A stretch of DNA of 64,000 nt from Bathynomus jamesi (taxonomy: Eukaryota > Arthropoda > Malacostraca > Isopoda > Cirolanidae). Shown here piece by piece: positions 10,787 through 20,417 of this stretch (position 1 is the first letter of the stretch; each line of letters opens with the position of its first letter). The position numbers and the translations under genes were made by a program. The notes below the pieces were generated by a model. That model did not search any database. It was not told the origin of the DNA and saw nothing but the letters and a program-made list of their open reading frames with translations. The DNA is taken from positions 106,736-170,735 of the forward strand of contig JAJOZX010008825.1 in the NCBI GenBank assembly GCA_023014485.1, given 5' to 3'.

Positions 10787-11075
10787 TTTGGTTTGGTTAG
10801 CTTCTGCCCGAATTGTTCATTCTGACGAAGGTCAAGCTTTTCACTCCACCTTAGACCTACAGTTTAACGTGGAATCCGAACCACGCCCCATCAGCAGCCC
10901 AGCGTCTTAACCACTAGGCCACCTAGGGTACCCATTTATCTACCAACCACTTTCTTTATTGTGTGGAAGGATGAACAGCTGGGTTTTGCTGCGCGCCGGC
11001 TGCCGTCGGGTCTCGAACCCGGGGCCGATGGTTTCGTAGTCAGCGACGCTAACCACTACACCACCGAGGCGCCTA
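10787..11075 (-). mobile_element. Dimeric tRNA-derived SINE, copy 1
   Basis: On the minus strand it starts GCGCCTCGGTGGTGTAGTGG (box A-like) with box B GGTTCGAGACC 45 bp on, flanking CTGACTACGAA, an Arg(ACG)-type anticodon loop. A second tRNA-like module follows (GGTGGCCTAGTGGTTAAG ... GTGGTTCGGATTCCACG). The unit ends in a conserved unrelated tail and then (TA)n. Copies 18977-19258 and 57722-58010 have the same structure. RNA polymerase III transcription from the internal boxes is expected. Confidence 0.8.
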
Positions 11076-11079
11076 CTAC

Positions 11080-11121
11080 TCGCTCAGTAGTATGATGGCA
11101 AAATGGGAGAGGAAGTTGGAT

Positions 11122-11160
<39 letters not shown>

Positions 11161-11920
11161 CATACTGGATATTAGCGAGTACACACCAAGTTACCACTAA
11201 CCTAAATGAGAAATAATTTGTTTTAATATCCCCGAGAGAATGAGTTTTATGTTAAATAAACATGTTTGTTTATGCATAAAAATATGTATCTAGCGAATAA
11301 ACATTCACTGAAATCGTAACTTTGTCTTCTGATCTCATTTAATATTTGCATGCGGGGTATTCTAAAATTTGTGAGTTTACTACACTAATAAAAAATAATG
11401 TCTTGACATGTTAATGAATACTCTGTGCAGATGTGTTTCTGTTTATTCCTCATTCATTTTTAAATTATGTCTGTGTATGCGTCTTAATAAGATGTTGGTC
11501 AGTAGTATGACCGCAAAATGGGCGAGTGCATCATAAACGGTGGAGAGCATCTCACGAATCATAGGCTGAAGTCCTTCACTGTCTCCCTAAACGCGGCTAT
11601 ACTACTCGCTCAGTAATTTACCCCCTCACCATCCTTCATGCGAAGTCCTTCAGGGGGACCCTCCAGGGTCAGGATTTCAGAACACCCCAAATTCCTCGTC
11701 CATTTTGCCATCATACTACTTTGGTCAACCAGGATGGTTTTGTGGGCGCAGTCGCGCCCGGTGGTAACGAATACACAGAAGCGCTCGGCAACATTCATTG
11801 GCATGTATTTTTTTTTACTTTACATTCATAGTAGCATTGGGGCAGCATGCTGTTTTGCATGAGGTGGGTGCAGGTTGGGGATTCGCCTCCTGATGGTGCT
11901 GGTTATGACATATATATATA
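11080..11920. repeat. Dispersed repeat fragments and (TA)n
   Basis: (TA)n at 11122-11153. The word AGTAGTATGACCGCAAAA near 11500 recurs at the 5' end of the LINE near 43480, and in variant form at 11088. No credible gene; the open frames here are short and compositionally biased. Confidence 0.45.
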
Positions 11921-11975
11921 TATATATCTGACCGGCAATCGGAAGATCCCGGGTTCGATTCCCGGGTGGTTACCT
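11908..11975 (+). repeat. (TA)n followed by a tRNA-like 3' half
   Basis: After (TA)n at 11908-11927 the sequence CTGACCGGCAATCGGAAG...CCCGGGTTCGATTCCCGGG forms a T-arm with a perfect box B. The acceptor 5' half, D-arm and box A are missing, so this is a SINE or tRNA fragment. Confidence 0.6.
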
Positions 11976-12383
11976 CAATTTTTCATTTGTTTCGTTTTCT
12001 CTCTTTCATCTTGCGCGGAATATCTCCTATACAAGCGTCGTTCTTTACGTTAATTATACTGCGTGTTTGCAGTTAAATGTATATATATATATATATATAT
12101 ATATTGTTTCTATTTATATATTGTTTCTATTAATTTATCTTCTTTTCTTATTTCTTATTTTTTTAATCCAAAAAGATAACGGAATAAAATCCTATCAACC
12201 CCATCCCCAATTACTCCCGCATCCCTCGTTTCAAATGAACCTACAACTCCCCCATCCCCCATTAATCCCACACCTCCCTCTCCTTAAATGCACCCATACT
12301 AGTAATTGCAGCAGAGTGAGTGACCGAAAAGGCACTTTCTTTTCACTTCAGCAGCGGATAGTTCGGGTTATGACACCTCGGGG

Positions 12384-12960
12384 TTGAGTTTGAACTGTTT
12401 GTCGATACAGAGGCAGCGAGCGAAACTCCGGGAGGAAATTGCACGGAAAATCAAGGAGTCATTCAATCTGACCCATCCCTTGATCGTACACTGGGATGGA
12501 AAGCTGCTTCCAGAAATAACTGGGAATAAGACTTTGAATCGACTCCCGATTTTTGTATCTGGAGGAAGAGAGGAGCAACTTCTGGGAGTTCTCCAGCTGG
12601 GACCTGAAATTGAACAACAGTCTCCAGTTTTTCGAAACCATGAGCCTCAAATTGGACTCCAATGGAAATAAGACCAAGAGTTCTTGAAGGTGAAAGAAAC
12701 ATGCAAACAGCTCCGGGTTGTCACTGACATCGTGGAACGCGGTGTGGCCCTCACGGAAAAATTCAACTGGCTTCACACCACAGACGAGGACCAAAAATAG
12801 TACCTCCTTTTGGTGGTCAAGGAGCACAGGAAGAAATTTCCTGATGCAAAAAAGAGCACCATGAGAGCTGCAGGAGTGTTGTTCTTTGATTCTGTAAAAT
12901 GGAAGCATACTGTACTAGTAGCTTCCAGCAATTTATTTTCCCAAGGTTCTAAGTAAATTT
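12384..12960 (+). pseudogene. Fragment of a transposon protein of the copy A/B type
   Basis: The frame 12384-12671 reads IVHWDGKLLPEITGNKTLNRLPIFVSGG, a block I remember from uncharacterised transposon-borne proteins in other animals. Past a stop at 12669, two stretches continue similarity (VTDIVERGVALTEKFNW, then VVKEHRKKFPDAKKST), ending near 12955. The middle third, where the catalytic core should be, is absent, so this looks like an internally deleted copy. Assignment to the same superfamily as copies A/B is inference. Confidence 0.5.
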
Positions 12961-13848
12961 GTATATTTTTGTGTTTTTCTCCCTTTTCATTGAATGTTCA
13001 AAGAGATTTGCATCACGCATGCAACCTTTTGTTTGGTTTGGTAGCTCGCTGAATGTAGTACAACTGTACAACACGCATCACAGGGAGAGAAACTTCAAGG
13101 GCTGGTAGCGACCCCTTAACATGCTTTGACTCCTTTCAAATTTTGTGTACTTTAGTTTATAGTCAATCCTCATAAATGTACTAGGTGCTGCAAAAGAAAT
13201 TACTATTTTCGATTTTTACCTCCTCAATAAGGAAGTGTATATATATATATACTGTATATTCATAACTGCCCAAATTGGTCGAACATTTGTGTAAATTTTC
13301 TTCCATTACCATTTTTGGCGCAGTAAGTCGAACAGGTTATATATTTTATATTTTAAAATTTTTAATCACTTTCGCTTGTGTTAAATTAGAGAGGGGGGGT
13401 CTATAAATAAGTTTAGAGAAAGCGTTTTTTGTCGTACACTGTGATTAATTATTTTTTTCGCATTTTATGCGTCAGAAATATAATTTTAAAAAATCCTAGT
13501 CAAATGAGTCGTCCTTTATGCTTCCTCAGTCTTTGTACACCCTCTGATTTGCTTTAGGCTAGAGTAGTTTAACCTGTGTTAAACTAACCTAACCTAGCCT
13601 AACATAACCTGAAAAAAGTAGGTCGTGCAAGAAAATCCGATTTATTTACAAAGTTTAACCTACTGTAATTGATAAAAAAGGTGGCTTTATATATAAGAAA
13701 TGTTTGCCTGAGGCTTGTCTTTCAAGGAAATCTAAAGAATGAGTTTTAGCTCACCAATTTATCAGAATTCTGGCGCGACTTTGCCTTTTGTTTTTTTTTT
13801 TTTTGGTTCACGGCTTCGATGCAGAATGAATTAATGGATGTAAGAATA

Positions 13849-13853
<5 letters not shown>
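12961..13853. other. Non-coding stretch
   Basis: No gene seen. AACCTAACCTAGCC-type words at about 13570-13610 are telomere-like but isolated. Short (TA)n at 13238-13252. Confidence 0.45.

Positions 13854-13903
<50 letters not shown>
13854..13903. repeat. (GA)n microsatellite
   Basis: Uninterrupted GA dinucleotide array of about 50 bp. Confidence 0.95.
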
Positions 13904-13906
<3 letters not shown>

Positions 13907-14214
13907 ACGGGCTTCACCCGCGAAACCTCTCTACAAGAATGGTGTACACTGTACATTTTGTGTACATCAAGGAAATTTCATACATACCACATTTCGGTAC
14001 ACTCGCATCTGCTTTGAGATGGAAATTAAAACAGAGTAAAAGTTCATATCTTTTAAACAAAATGACAAGCATACCACCACTCACTAAGGTTATGAAGAGC
14101 AAAAGCAAGAAAACCCCACTGTCACAATTGCCTCATCACTCAATTTCCAACAAACATAAAGCCTCCATCCTGGAGAGGTGGACTCACTGTCTGTTTTTCT
14201 TTTGATGGTGCTTT

Positions 14215-14433
14215 GTGAAAGACGCTCTTACTGAAAATGGAACACATATACGCGACAGAATTGTTGCTGCAGTTAACACCGTCAGCCTTGACACGTTGAC
14301 AAACATTTGGCGAGAACTAGAATACCGAGTGCATAGAGTATGTTTCGAGCTACAAATGTTGCATATATCGAAACTATCTGACTCCTTGGAACAACTTGGT
14401 ACGTGTAACTTTCATACGTTGAGACACTCGTAA
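14215..14433 (+). pseudogene. Mariner-type transposase C-terminal scrap
   Basis: The stretch reads IRDRIVAAVNTVSLDTLTNIWRELEYRVHRVC, the helical C-terminus typical of mariner transposases that end in WxELxYRxxxC. It resembles 61640-61843. No catalytic residues are present. Confidence 0.6.
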
Positions 14434-14481
14434 ACTAGAGAAGAATTTTTATTTAATTTCAAAATTTTCTCTGACACCTTA

Positions 14482-14485
<4 letters not shown>

Positions 14486-14544
<59 letters not shown>

Positions 14545-14546
14545 GG
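14486..14546. repeat. (TA)n microsatellite
   Basis: About 60 bp of TA, directly beside the inverted repeat that begins at 14552. Confidence 0.95.
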
Positions 14547-14551
14547 TTTAT

Positions 14552-15027
14552 AGTGAGAAATAAGAGGACGAGGATATGGTACATGTTATTGACAGACGTT
14601 TCGGAAAACATTTAAAAATAAGCCTACACTGTCTTCCATTTCCTGTTTCCAGCCATTTCCCGTTTAAATAAAAGAAAATGACGCACTATGTTTCAACCAT
14701 TTTATGCAACACGGGGGGTGGGGGTTAGCCCCCCCAAGTTGCATAAAAGGGGGAGGTTTGGGGGAGAGGGAGAATGACCTCCCACCAAAGGGATAACTCC
14801 AACGTGCCCTCGCGGAGGCGGGTTTGCGAAGCACAAGCCCCGCCCGTAGGGCAGGGAGCCGAAGGCTCTGCTTGTTATATCAATATATTTTTGTTCATAT
14901 TTTATATTTTTTTTTACATTTATTTTAACTTTTTTTTTTTAAGCATTTATGATGGTAATTGAACTTTTCCGAAATGTGTCAAAAAACATGTATGATACCA
15001 TCAGCTCGTCCTCTTATTTCTCACTAA
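14552..15027. repeat. Inverted repeat of PLE-like ends enclosing a GC-rich island
   Basis: AGTGAGAAATAAGAGGACGAG at 14552-14572 is matched exactly in reverse complement at 15007-15027. Similarity continues about 50 bp inward, through ATTTCGGAAAA-type sequence. The enclosed 14700-14872 is a G/C-rich island of stem-loops with no open frame of note. Confidence 0.7.
14703..14872. other. GC-rich island of consecutive short hairpins
   Basis: TTTTATGCAAC and GTTGCATAAAA bracket a G-run/C-run stem (about 14700-14750). Further on are CCTC-GCG-GAGG (14808-14818), an imperfect stem closed by GC-GAA-GC (14819-14842), GCCC-GTA-GGGC (14842-14852) and GAGCC-GAA-GGCTC (14856-14868). All four small stems have three-base loops. 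Origin unknown. Confidence 0.6.
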
Positions 15028-15310
15028 GTCGCGATTCCTTGAGAACAAACCCTCACGTCATTGTTGTATACATTAAATTTTGCACTGTACTGTACTATAA
15101 ATCTCTCTCTTTTTTTCCCCCTCTTATATCGTTTATTTTCGCTCATGAATGAATGTGATTACTTTTCATTTCATTTGAATTTCTTTCATTCTATTCTTTC
15201 CTTTATTCTCATCTTTCTTCCGGGTGATTCATTTTGAAACTACGCTAAACATTTCGACATTTCAATTGTCTTTCAGAGAGGTATGATTCATGCCTCTTTT
15301 TCCGATATAT

Positions 15311-15527
15311 ATAGGGTGAACCAAATGTAGGTGGACAGTAAATGATAACGTTTATTTTGAGAATACATATTTAATTTTTTTGTATACTATAATACAAAAT
15401 AAAATTTAAATAAATTTAGTTATAATATTTAATATAATAAAACACAAACACCATAGTTATAATGAACACCATAGTTATAATATAATATAACACAAACCGT
15501 ATTCAACCTACTGTCCACCTACTTTGG
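15311..15527. mobile_element. Short MITE with mariner-like ends
   Basis: Left GGTGAACCAAATGTAGGTGG and right CCACCTACTTTGGTTCACC are inverted repeats, flanked by TA-rich DNA. The interior is AT-rich and non-coding. TA-flanked ends and about 217 bp length suit a Tc1/mariner MITE. Confidence 0.65.
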
Positions 15528-15545
15528 TTCACCGTGTATATATAT

Positions 15546-15712
15546 AAGCAAACAACCACAGGGAAAAGGAAAAAGAAACACGAAATCCGAGCGCTTTCGT
15601 GATATATTCACATCTTCCTATTTCTTGTTTTTCCCTGAAGATGTGAATATATCACGAAAGCGCTCGGATTTCGTGTTTCTTTTTCCTTTTCTCTGTGGTT
15701 GTTTACTTATTA
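15546..15712. repeat. Head-to-head PLE termini (foldback)
   Basis: The segment AAGCAAACAACCACAGGG...GCGCTTTCGTGATATATTCACATCTTC is followed after about 20 bp by its reverse complement. The same terminus occurs singly at 2346-2410. A (TA)n array (15743-15773) follows. Confidence 0.75.
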
Positions 15713-15741
15713 ATAAGATCACGTGTTGTTCTGTGATTTTA

Positions 15742-15778
<37 letters not shown>

Positions 15779-15780
<2 letters not shown>

Positions 15781-17130
15781 AACCTTTCAAATGTTCCGTG
15801 CGATGATTCCTCATTTCACGAAAGTCAAGCTTGTCGCCCTCCTCTCGAGTTGGCCTGGTGAAGTAGTGAGTGGTTTCTTGTACTCTCCACCTCACATAGC
15901 CAGGTACGCCCGGCTCATCGGAGATTGTTCTGAGCCAGGCGTCTAATCTTCTTTTGAAGATGTCCTCCGCAACACCACTCGTGTTCCTTAGGTCTTTGGG
16001 CAGCTGATTAAACAGCTTTGGTCCTCTCACAACAAAACTATTTTCTGTCAGGGTTAAGGATGTTCCCTGGGTAGCCTTTAATTTGGAAGCACGACACAGT
16101 CTTCCTTTCTACTTTCCACCGTTGTTTGGGGAGTTACAGGGTTCAGAGTAAGATTAGGGACTAGTTTCTCCATTATTTTCCAAGTGTAAATAATGGGTAT
16201 CTCTCTCTTCTTCTTTCCAGTGAATATACTGTAGGTTTAATTCGCATAACCTTTCCCAGTAATTTAGTTCTTTGCACCCATTGATCTTGGCTGTGAAGCT
16301 TCTCTGAATCCCTTCTAGCTGTCTAATGTCTTTTTTTTTATATGGGCATGTTAGGACCGAGCAGTATTTCAATTTGGGTATGATCAGTGTTTTCAGTAGA
16401 GGAATCATTATATTCCTACCCCTTCGTTTGAAGGTTCTCAGTATCTGCCCAGTTATTCTCTTTGCTCTGTTTACTGCTATCTTATTTTGTGTTTCAAATT
16501 TCGCATCATCAATCATTACAACCCTAAATCTGTTGCTTTAGAATTTTTCTGAATTTCCTGTCCATTTGGGGTATAATATTCCATGGACTTTAGGTCCTCT
16601 CTTTTTCCGTACCGTAACAGCTGAAATTTCTCAGTGTTAAACTTCATATTATTGTATTTCGTCCACTTGTAGATTCTGTCATGTCGGTTTGTAGAGATCC
16701 TATATCTTCTGGGTTTCTTATTTTTCTACTGATCTTTGTGTCATTGGCAAAAGATGTTACTGTACTCTCTTTGGTAACGTCCTCATCTATGTCATTTAGC
16801 ATGATTATGAAGAGTAGTCGAGCTAATACTGTTCTTTGTGGTACTGAGCTGAGGACCTCTGATTCTGATGAAGATACTCCTTGTACTGTCACGACTTGCC
16901 GCCGCTCACTAAAATATATATCCATTTCCCTACTTTTCTTGTTATTCCATATATTTCAGTTTATGTATTATGATTCCATGGTCACACTCGTCGAACGCTT
17001 TGGTAAAGTCTGTGTATATTACATCATAGTTTTTATTAATTTCCAGCGCATCAATAATGTTGTAGTGCTCCATTAGTTGTGATAGGCATGATCTGCCTGA
17101 CCGAAGCACATGTTGGTTGTCATTGAATTT
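15779..17130 (-). pseudogene. LINE family 1, 3' half: RT palm to C-terminus
   Basis: Reading right to left, fragments give the RT motif region (GVSSSESEVLSSVPQRTVL, then FANDTK where an FADD box is expected). Next is the thumb/C-terminal part (RRGRNIMIPLLKTLIIPKLKYCSVL, 16154-16516), then a C-terminal GPKLFNQLPKDLRN block (15779-16030). Related copies at 30130-34270 and 34376-36790 let the order be checked. Asp to Asn in the YxDD-type box plus several frameshifts make it inactive. Clade not assigned (CR1/jockey-like by feel). Confidence 0.8.
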
Positions 17131-17146
17131 TTCCGAGTTTCTTAAA

Positions 17147-17187
<41 letters not shown>
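17147..17187. repeat. (TA)n microsatellite
   Basis: TA array that ends exactly at the start of the mariner derivative at 17188. Confidence 0.95.
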
Positions 17188-17190
<3 letters not shown>

Positions 17191-17813
17191 CGTGTCCCAA
17201 AGAAATGTATACCCACTTTGTTCGATAATACCAGCTATGAGGATAATAAATATATTACTTTTTATATGTTTTTTAATAAAGAATTTTCTCCTGAATCTAA
17301 ATATGGAATTATTTTTATTAAAAATTGAAAAACAAAACGTTACAGATGTTTAAATTATAATTATTATTTTCGAGACTTCATGTGCGATATTTTCTAATAT
17401 TTTGCACGTATACGAGATAAGTTTGAAACCGACGGCAATGTGCAAAACTTACAAAAACAACGTTCTGGAAGACGTCGAACATCTTAGATAAAGTGTCATT
17501 TAACCATGGAATTAGTAAATTTTTTGAATTAACTAATAATTACAACATTTATGCTTCATATCAACACTAAACATAAGTATCTCAAAACAGTCGGTTAAAA
17601 TATTAGAAAATATCGCACATGAAGTCTCGAAAATAATATTATAATTTAAACATCTGTAAACGTTTTGTTCTTCAATCTTTAATAAAAATAATTACATATT
17701 TAGATTCAGGAGAAGATTCTTTATTAAAAAAACATATAAAAAGTAATATATTTATTATCCTCATAGCTGGTATTATCGAACAAAGTGGGTATACATTTCT
17801 TTGGGACACGCTG
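17188..17813. mobile_element. Internally deleted mariner with ~210-bp terminal repeats
   Basis: The ends CAGCGTGTCCCAAAGAAATG and its reverse complement lie next to TA on both sides. Similarity between arms extends about 210 bp (17188-17400 and 17604-17813). The centre keeps a transposase scrap, RDKFETDGNVQNLQKQRSG (about 17410-17490), related to residues 40-70 of the frame at 40721. It is a non-autonomous derivative. Confidence 0.85.
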
Positions 17814-17900
17814 TATATATATATATATATATTACTAACCAGTTGCCAGTATAAAAAAGTTAATTAAATTATTTAAATAAATGATTAAATGACTGAGGCT

Positions 17901-18103
17901 CAGCGTGCGAAATTCCCGCTGACCCGTTGGCCCGAGGTCAATTGTTCTCACATCGGATCAGTAATTTTCATAAGACAGCTGGTCCGAGTGGCCAGCGATG
18001 TTTTAACTTAAAACACTAGGACCAGCTGTCTTAGGAAAATTACTGATCCGATGTGAAAACAACTGGCCTCGGGCCAACGGGCCAGCGGGAATTTCGCACG
18101 CTG
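17901..18103. mobile_element. hAT-type foldback MITE
   Basis: About 90-bp arms beginning CAGCGTGCGAAATTCCCGCTG fold on each other around a short centre. Flanks CTGAGGCT (17893-17900) and CTGAGGCA (18104-18111) form an 8-bp target duplication with one mismatch. No coding capacity. Confidence 0.8.
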
Positions 18104-18173
18104 CTGAGGCACGAGGTCACCATCTGCTCTTTCAATAAAAAAAATAATAAAAATATCAATAATAAAATTAGAG

Positions 18174-18365
18174 CAGTGGTTCTTAACCGGGGGGGCGCGC
18201 CCCCCTAGAAACAGGAATTTCTCAAATTGTATTTGTTATTCTCTTAACGAGAGCAGGGGCTAATATTGAGAAGTTATTGAGAATGTTATTTTGATTGAAG
18301 GGGGGCGTGGAGGGAAGGACCAATTCCTAGAGGACGCATGGTAGTAAAAAGGTTAAGAACCACTG
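18174..18365. mobile_element. hAT MITE with perfect 8-bp target duplication
   Basis: Ends CAGTGGTTCTTAACC and GGTTAAGAACCACTG are perfect 15-bp inverted repeats. Flanks AATTAGAG (18166-18173 and 18366-18373) are identical 8-bp duplications. The 192-bp element is non-coding and typical of non-autonomous hATs. Confidence 0.92.
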
Positions 18366-18713
18366 AATTAGAGAGAAAAAGCTTTGTTGAATTTTCCTTT
18401 AATTAAACAACAAGAAAAGATATTATTAACATCGTTAACGTTACAAATATTATGAATTGAATAAAACAGAAAGGTAAGTTTGAATGTTTGGATTACTTGA
18501 TTAATTACATAGTAAGAAAAGTACAGGAATTACTGATTAATGGAAACTTTAAATAAATTGTTGACAAAAATAAAATGGCGCCCGAATTTTGATTGTTGAC
18601 ATTTAAAATAGGAATGTCAAAATATGCCCAACGAAAGTCGTTAGAAATTGTCTTCACACGTTCATGGTTCGCTCGCGACTCGTGATTTTCTTCAAGGTGG
18701 TGAGGTTTAAAAC

Positions 18714-18917
18714 CAGGGGTTCCCAACCTTTCAGTCTGCAAAAATTAGGAATAATGAAACAACTGTCAAAATTCTTTCAAACCTGTTTTAATGTCCTAAA
18801 AAAAAACTGAAATATCAAATTCCTTTTACAAAACACGATTTTAAACATTGTAGGAGAGCACCGTCAGACTATCAGGGAGGACAGTGGTGCTCGCGAGCAA
18901 CAGGTTGGAAACACCTG
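18714..18917. mobile_element. hAT-like MITE, older
   Basis: CAGGGGTTCCCAACC at the left and GGTTGGAAACACCTG at the right are imperfect inverted repeats of a hAT-type end. Flanking duplication is unclear. Confidence 0.65.
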
Positions 18918-18976
18918 GGTTAAGCGGTCTCTAAAAGTGTCAATTGAGAAGCATTTGAGAACTGTATGCCCGTAAT

Positions 18977-19258
18977 GCCCTCGGTGATGTAGTGGTTAGT
19001 CGCTGACTACGAATCCATCATCCCCGGGATCGAGACTCGGTGACGGTAGGCGGTGTTCGGCAAAACCAGCTGTTCAGCCTTCCACACAATAAAAAAATTG
19101 GTCGGTAGATAAATGGGCACCCTGGCTAGCCTAGTAGTTAGGACGCTGAGCTGCTGGTGGAGCGTGGTTCCGATTCCACGTTAAATTGTAGGTCTAAGGT
19201 AGAGTGACAAGCTTGACCTTCATCAGAATGAACAATTCGGACGGGAGAAAAACCAAGG
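18977..19258 (+). mobile_element. Dimeric tRNA-derived SINE, copy 2
   Basis: Module 1 has GGTGATGTAGTGG (box A) and a degraded box B (GGATCGAGACT) around CTGACTACGAATC. Module 2 has TAGCCTAGTAGTTAGGACGC and GTGGTTCCGATTCCACG. The tail ends ...AACCAAGG and runs straight into (TA)n at 19259-19284. Confidence 0.8.
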
Positions 19259-19284
19259 TTATATATATATATATATATATATAT

Positions 19285-20060
19285 GTCAGGATGGTGCTTT
19301 TTCTTCGGTATATATAACGTCACACCATTCCCGTTGTTAGGTAACTCAGTATGTTGCTTTGTTGCCACTGCCGACGAAGTGTACACCGCTTACATTCAAG
19401 GTTGTTCTTCTCCGACTTGATTTGCCTGCGCTTTACGACAATGCTATGCCTTCGTCAATGGCGTCCCTTCCCTCAATCTGTTGAGAGAATGGAATGTTTA
19501 TGAATCTCGACGTAGAAGGATAAAATGACGTTTTACCCTTTTTCAAAGTTTTATTTCATAAGGATAGTTCACTTCTAAAGAGATTAGACTTTTACAGAGC
19601 AAAGTTAAAACAGGAATCAAAGATTCTTTCTCACTTCACTTGTTTAGAGGGTTGTTAACGAAACCGAATTAGTTGACTAACCGCCAAAGGGGCGAAGCAT
19701 GGACTGCTTTTCCTCTCCTTGCTATGCTCTGGAGAGACTCCCCTGGTGCCACGTTTACAAAAGATTATTAAAGTTGCAAAGTCCTAGACTAAGAATAATA
19801 TTAGCAAAAGAATTTATATAATTTTGGTTTCATATTCAACTCTTTTATGTGATTTATATTAGCCGAAAAGAACATTTAGAATTTAGGAGTCTCCGTTTAA
19901 AATTATAGATTTGGCACCACTGGGGGTGTCGTTAGGCTTACGAAAGGCTGCCAGACAATCTACTGCGGCATTAAAGTCAAGTTAAATAACATTAAATTTA
20001 TGCAGACAGAATGATATCTTTAAATTAAAAAAAAAAATTATTTTGTGTGAAAAACTTTTT

Positions 20061-20099
<39 letters not shown>

Positions 20100-20117
20100 A
20101 TATATATATATGAAAAT
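19285..20117. other. Non-coding stretch with (CA)n-(TA)n
   Basis: No gene seen. A (CA)n-(TA)n compound array at about 20058-20112 precedes the LINE tail. Confidence 0.5.
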
Positions 20118-20417
20118 GAACATGAAAATGAGAAGGTTTATTGGCAGACTATAGTCCATATGACAAATATTATTAATACAATGACAGTTCATATACTTAG
20201 GATAGAAATATATACAATTGATTAGAAATAATACTGTAATGTCGAAGTTAAGTGGAGCTACAGACAGACGTTTTCGTACCAAGAAGTCCGTAGCTTAGAG
20301 GATAAATGGCAGGACTCATGGATAGCTTGGATGATCGGGTTGATTGATTTTTAATTCTTTGCATTAGACTGTGTTGAGCACGTCTTGTTACCTCCAGGAA
20401 GCTCGGGACATTGCGGG

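Noticed and set aside
10787..11075. tRNA genes (box A/box B) at 11000-11070, 18977-19050, 57722-57800 and 11930-11975
   Set aside because: Acceptor stems do not close, copies are linked to a second module and a shared tail, and they recur as units, so these are SINEs or fragments.
12459..12908. Minus-strand 149-aa frame
   Set aside because: It is antisense to a recognisable transposon-protein fragment on the plus strand.
14703..14872. Bacterial contamination as the source of the GC-rich island
   Set aside because: It is enclosed by matching AT-rich inverted arms and has no open frame or bacterial motif; origin stays open.
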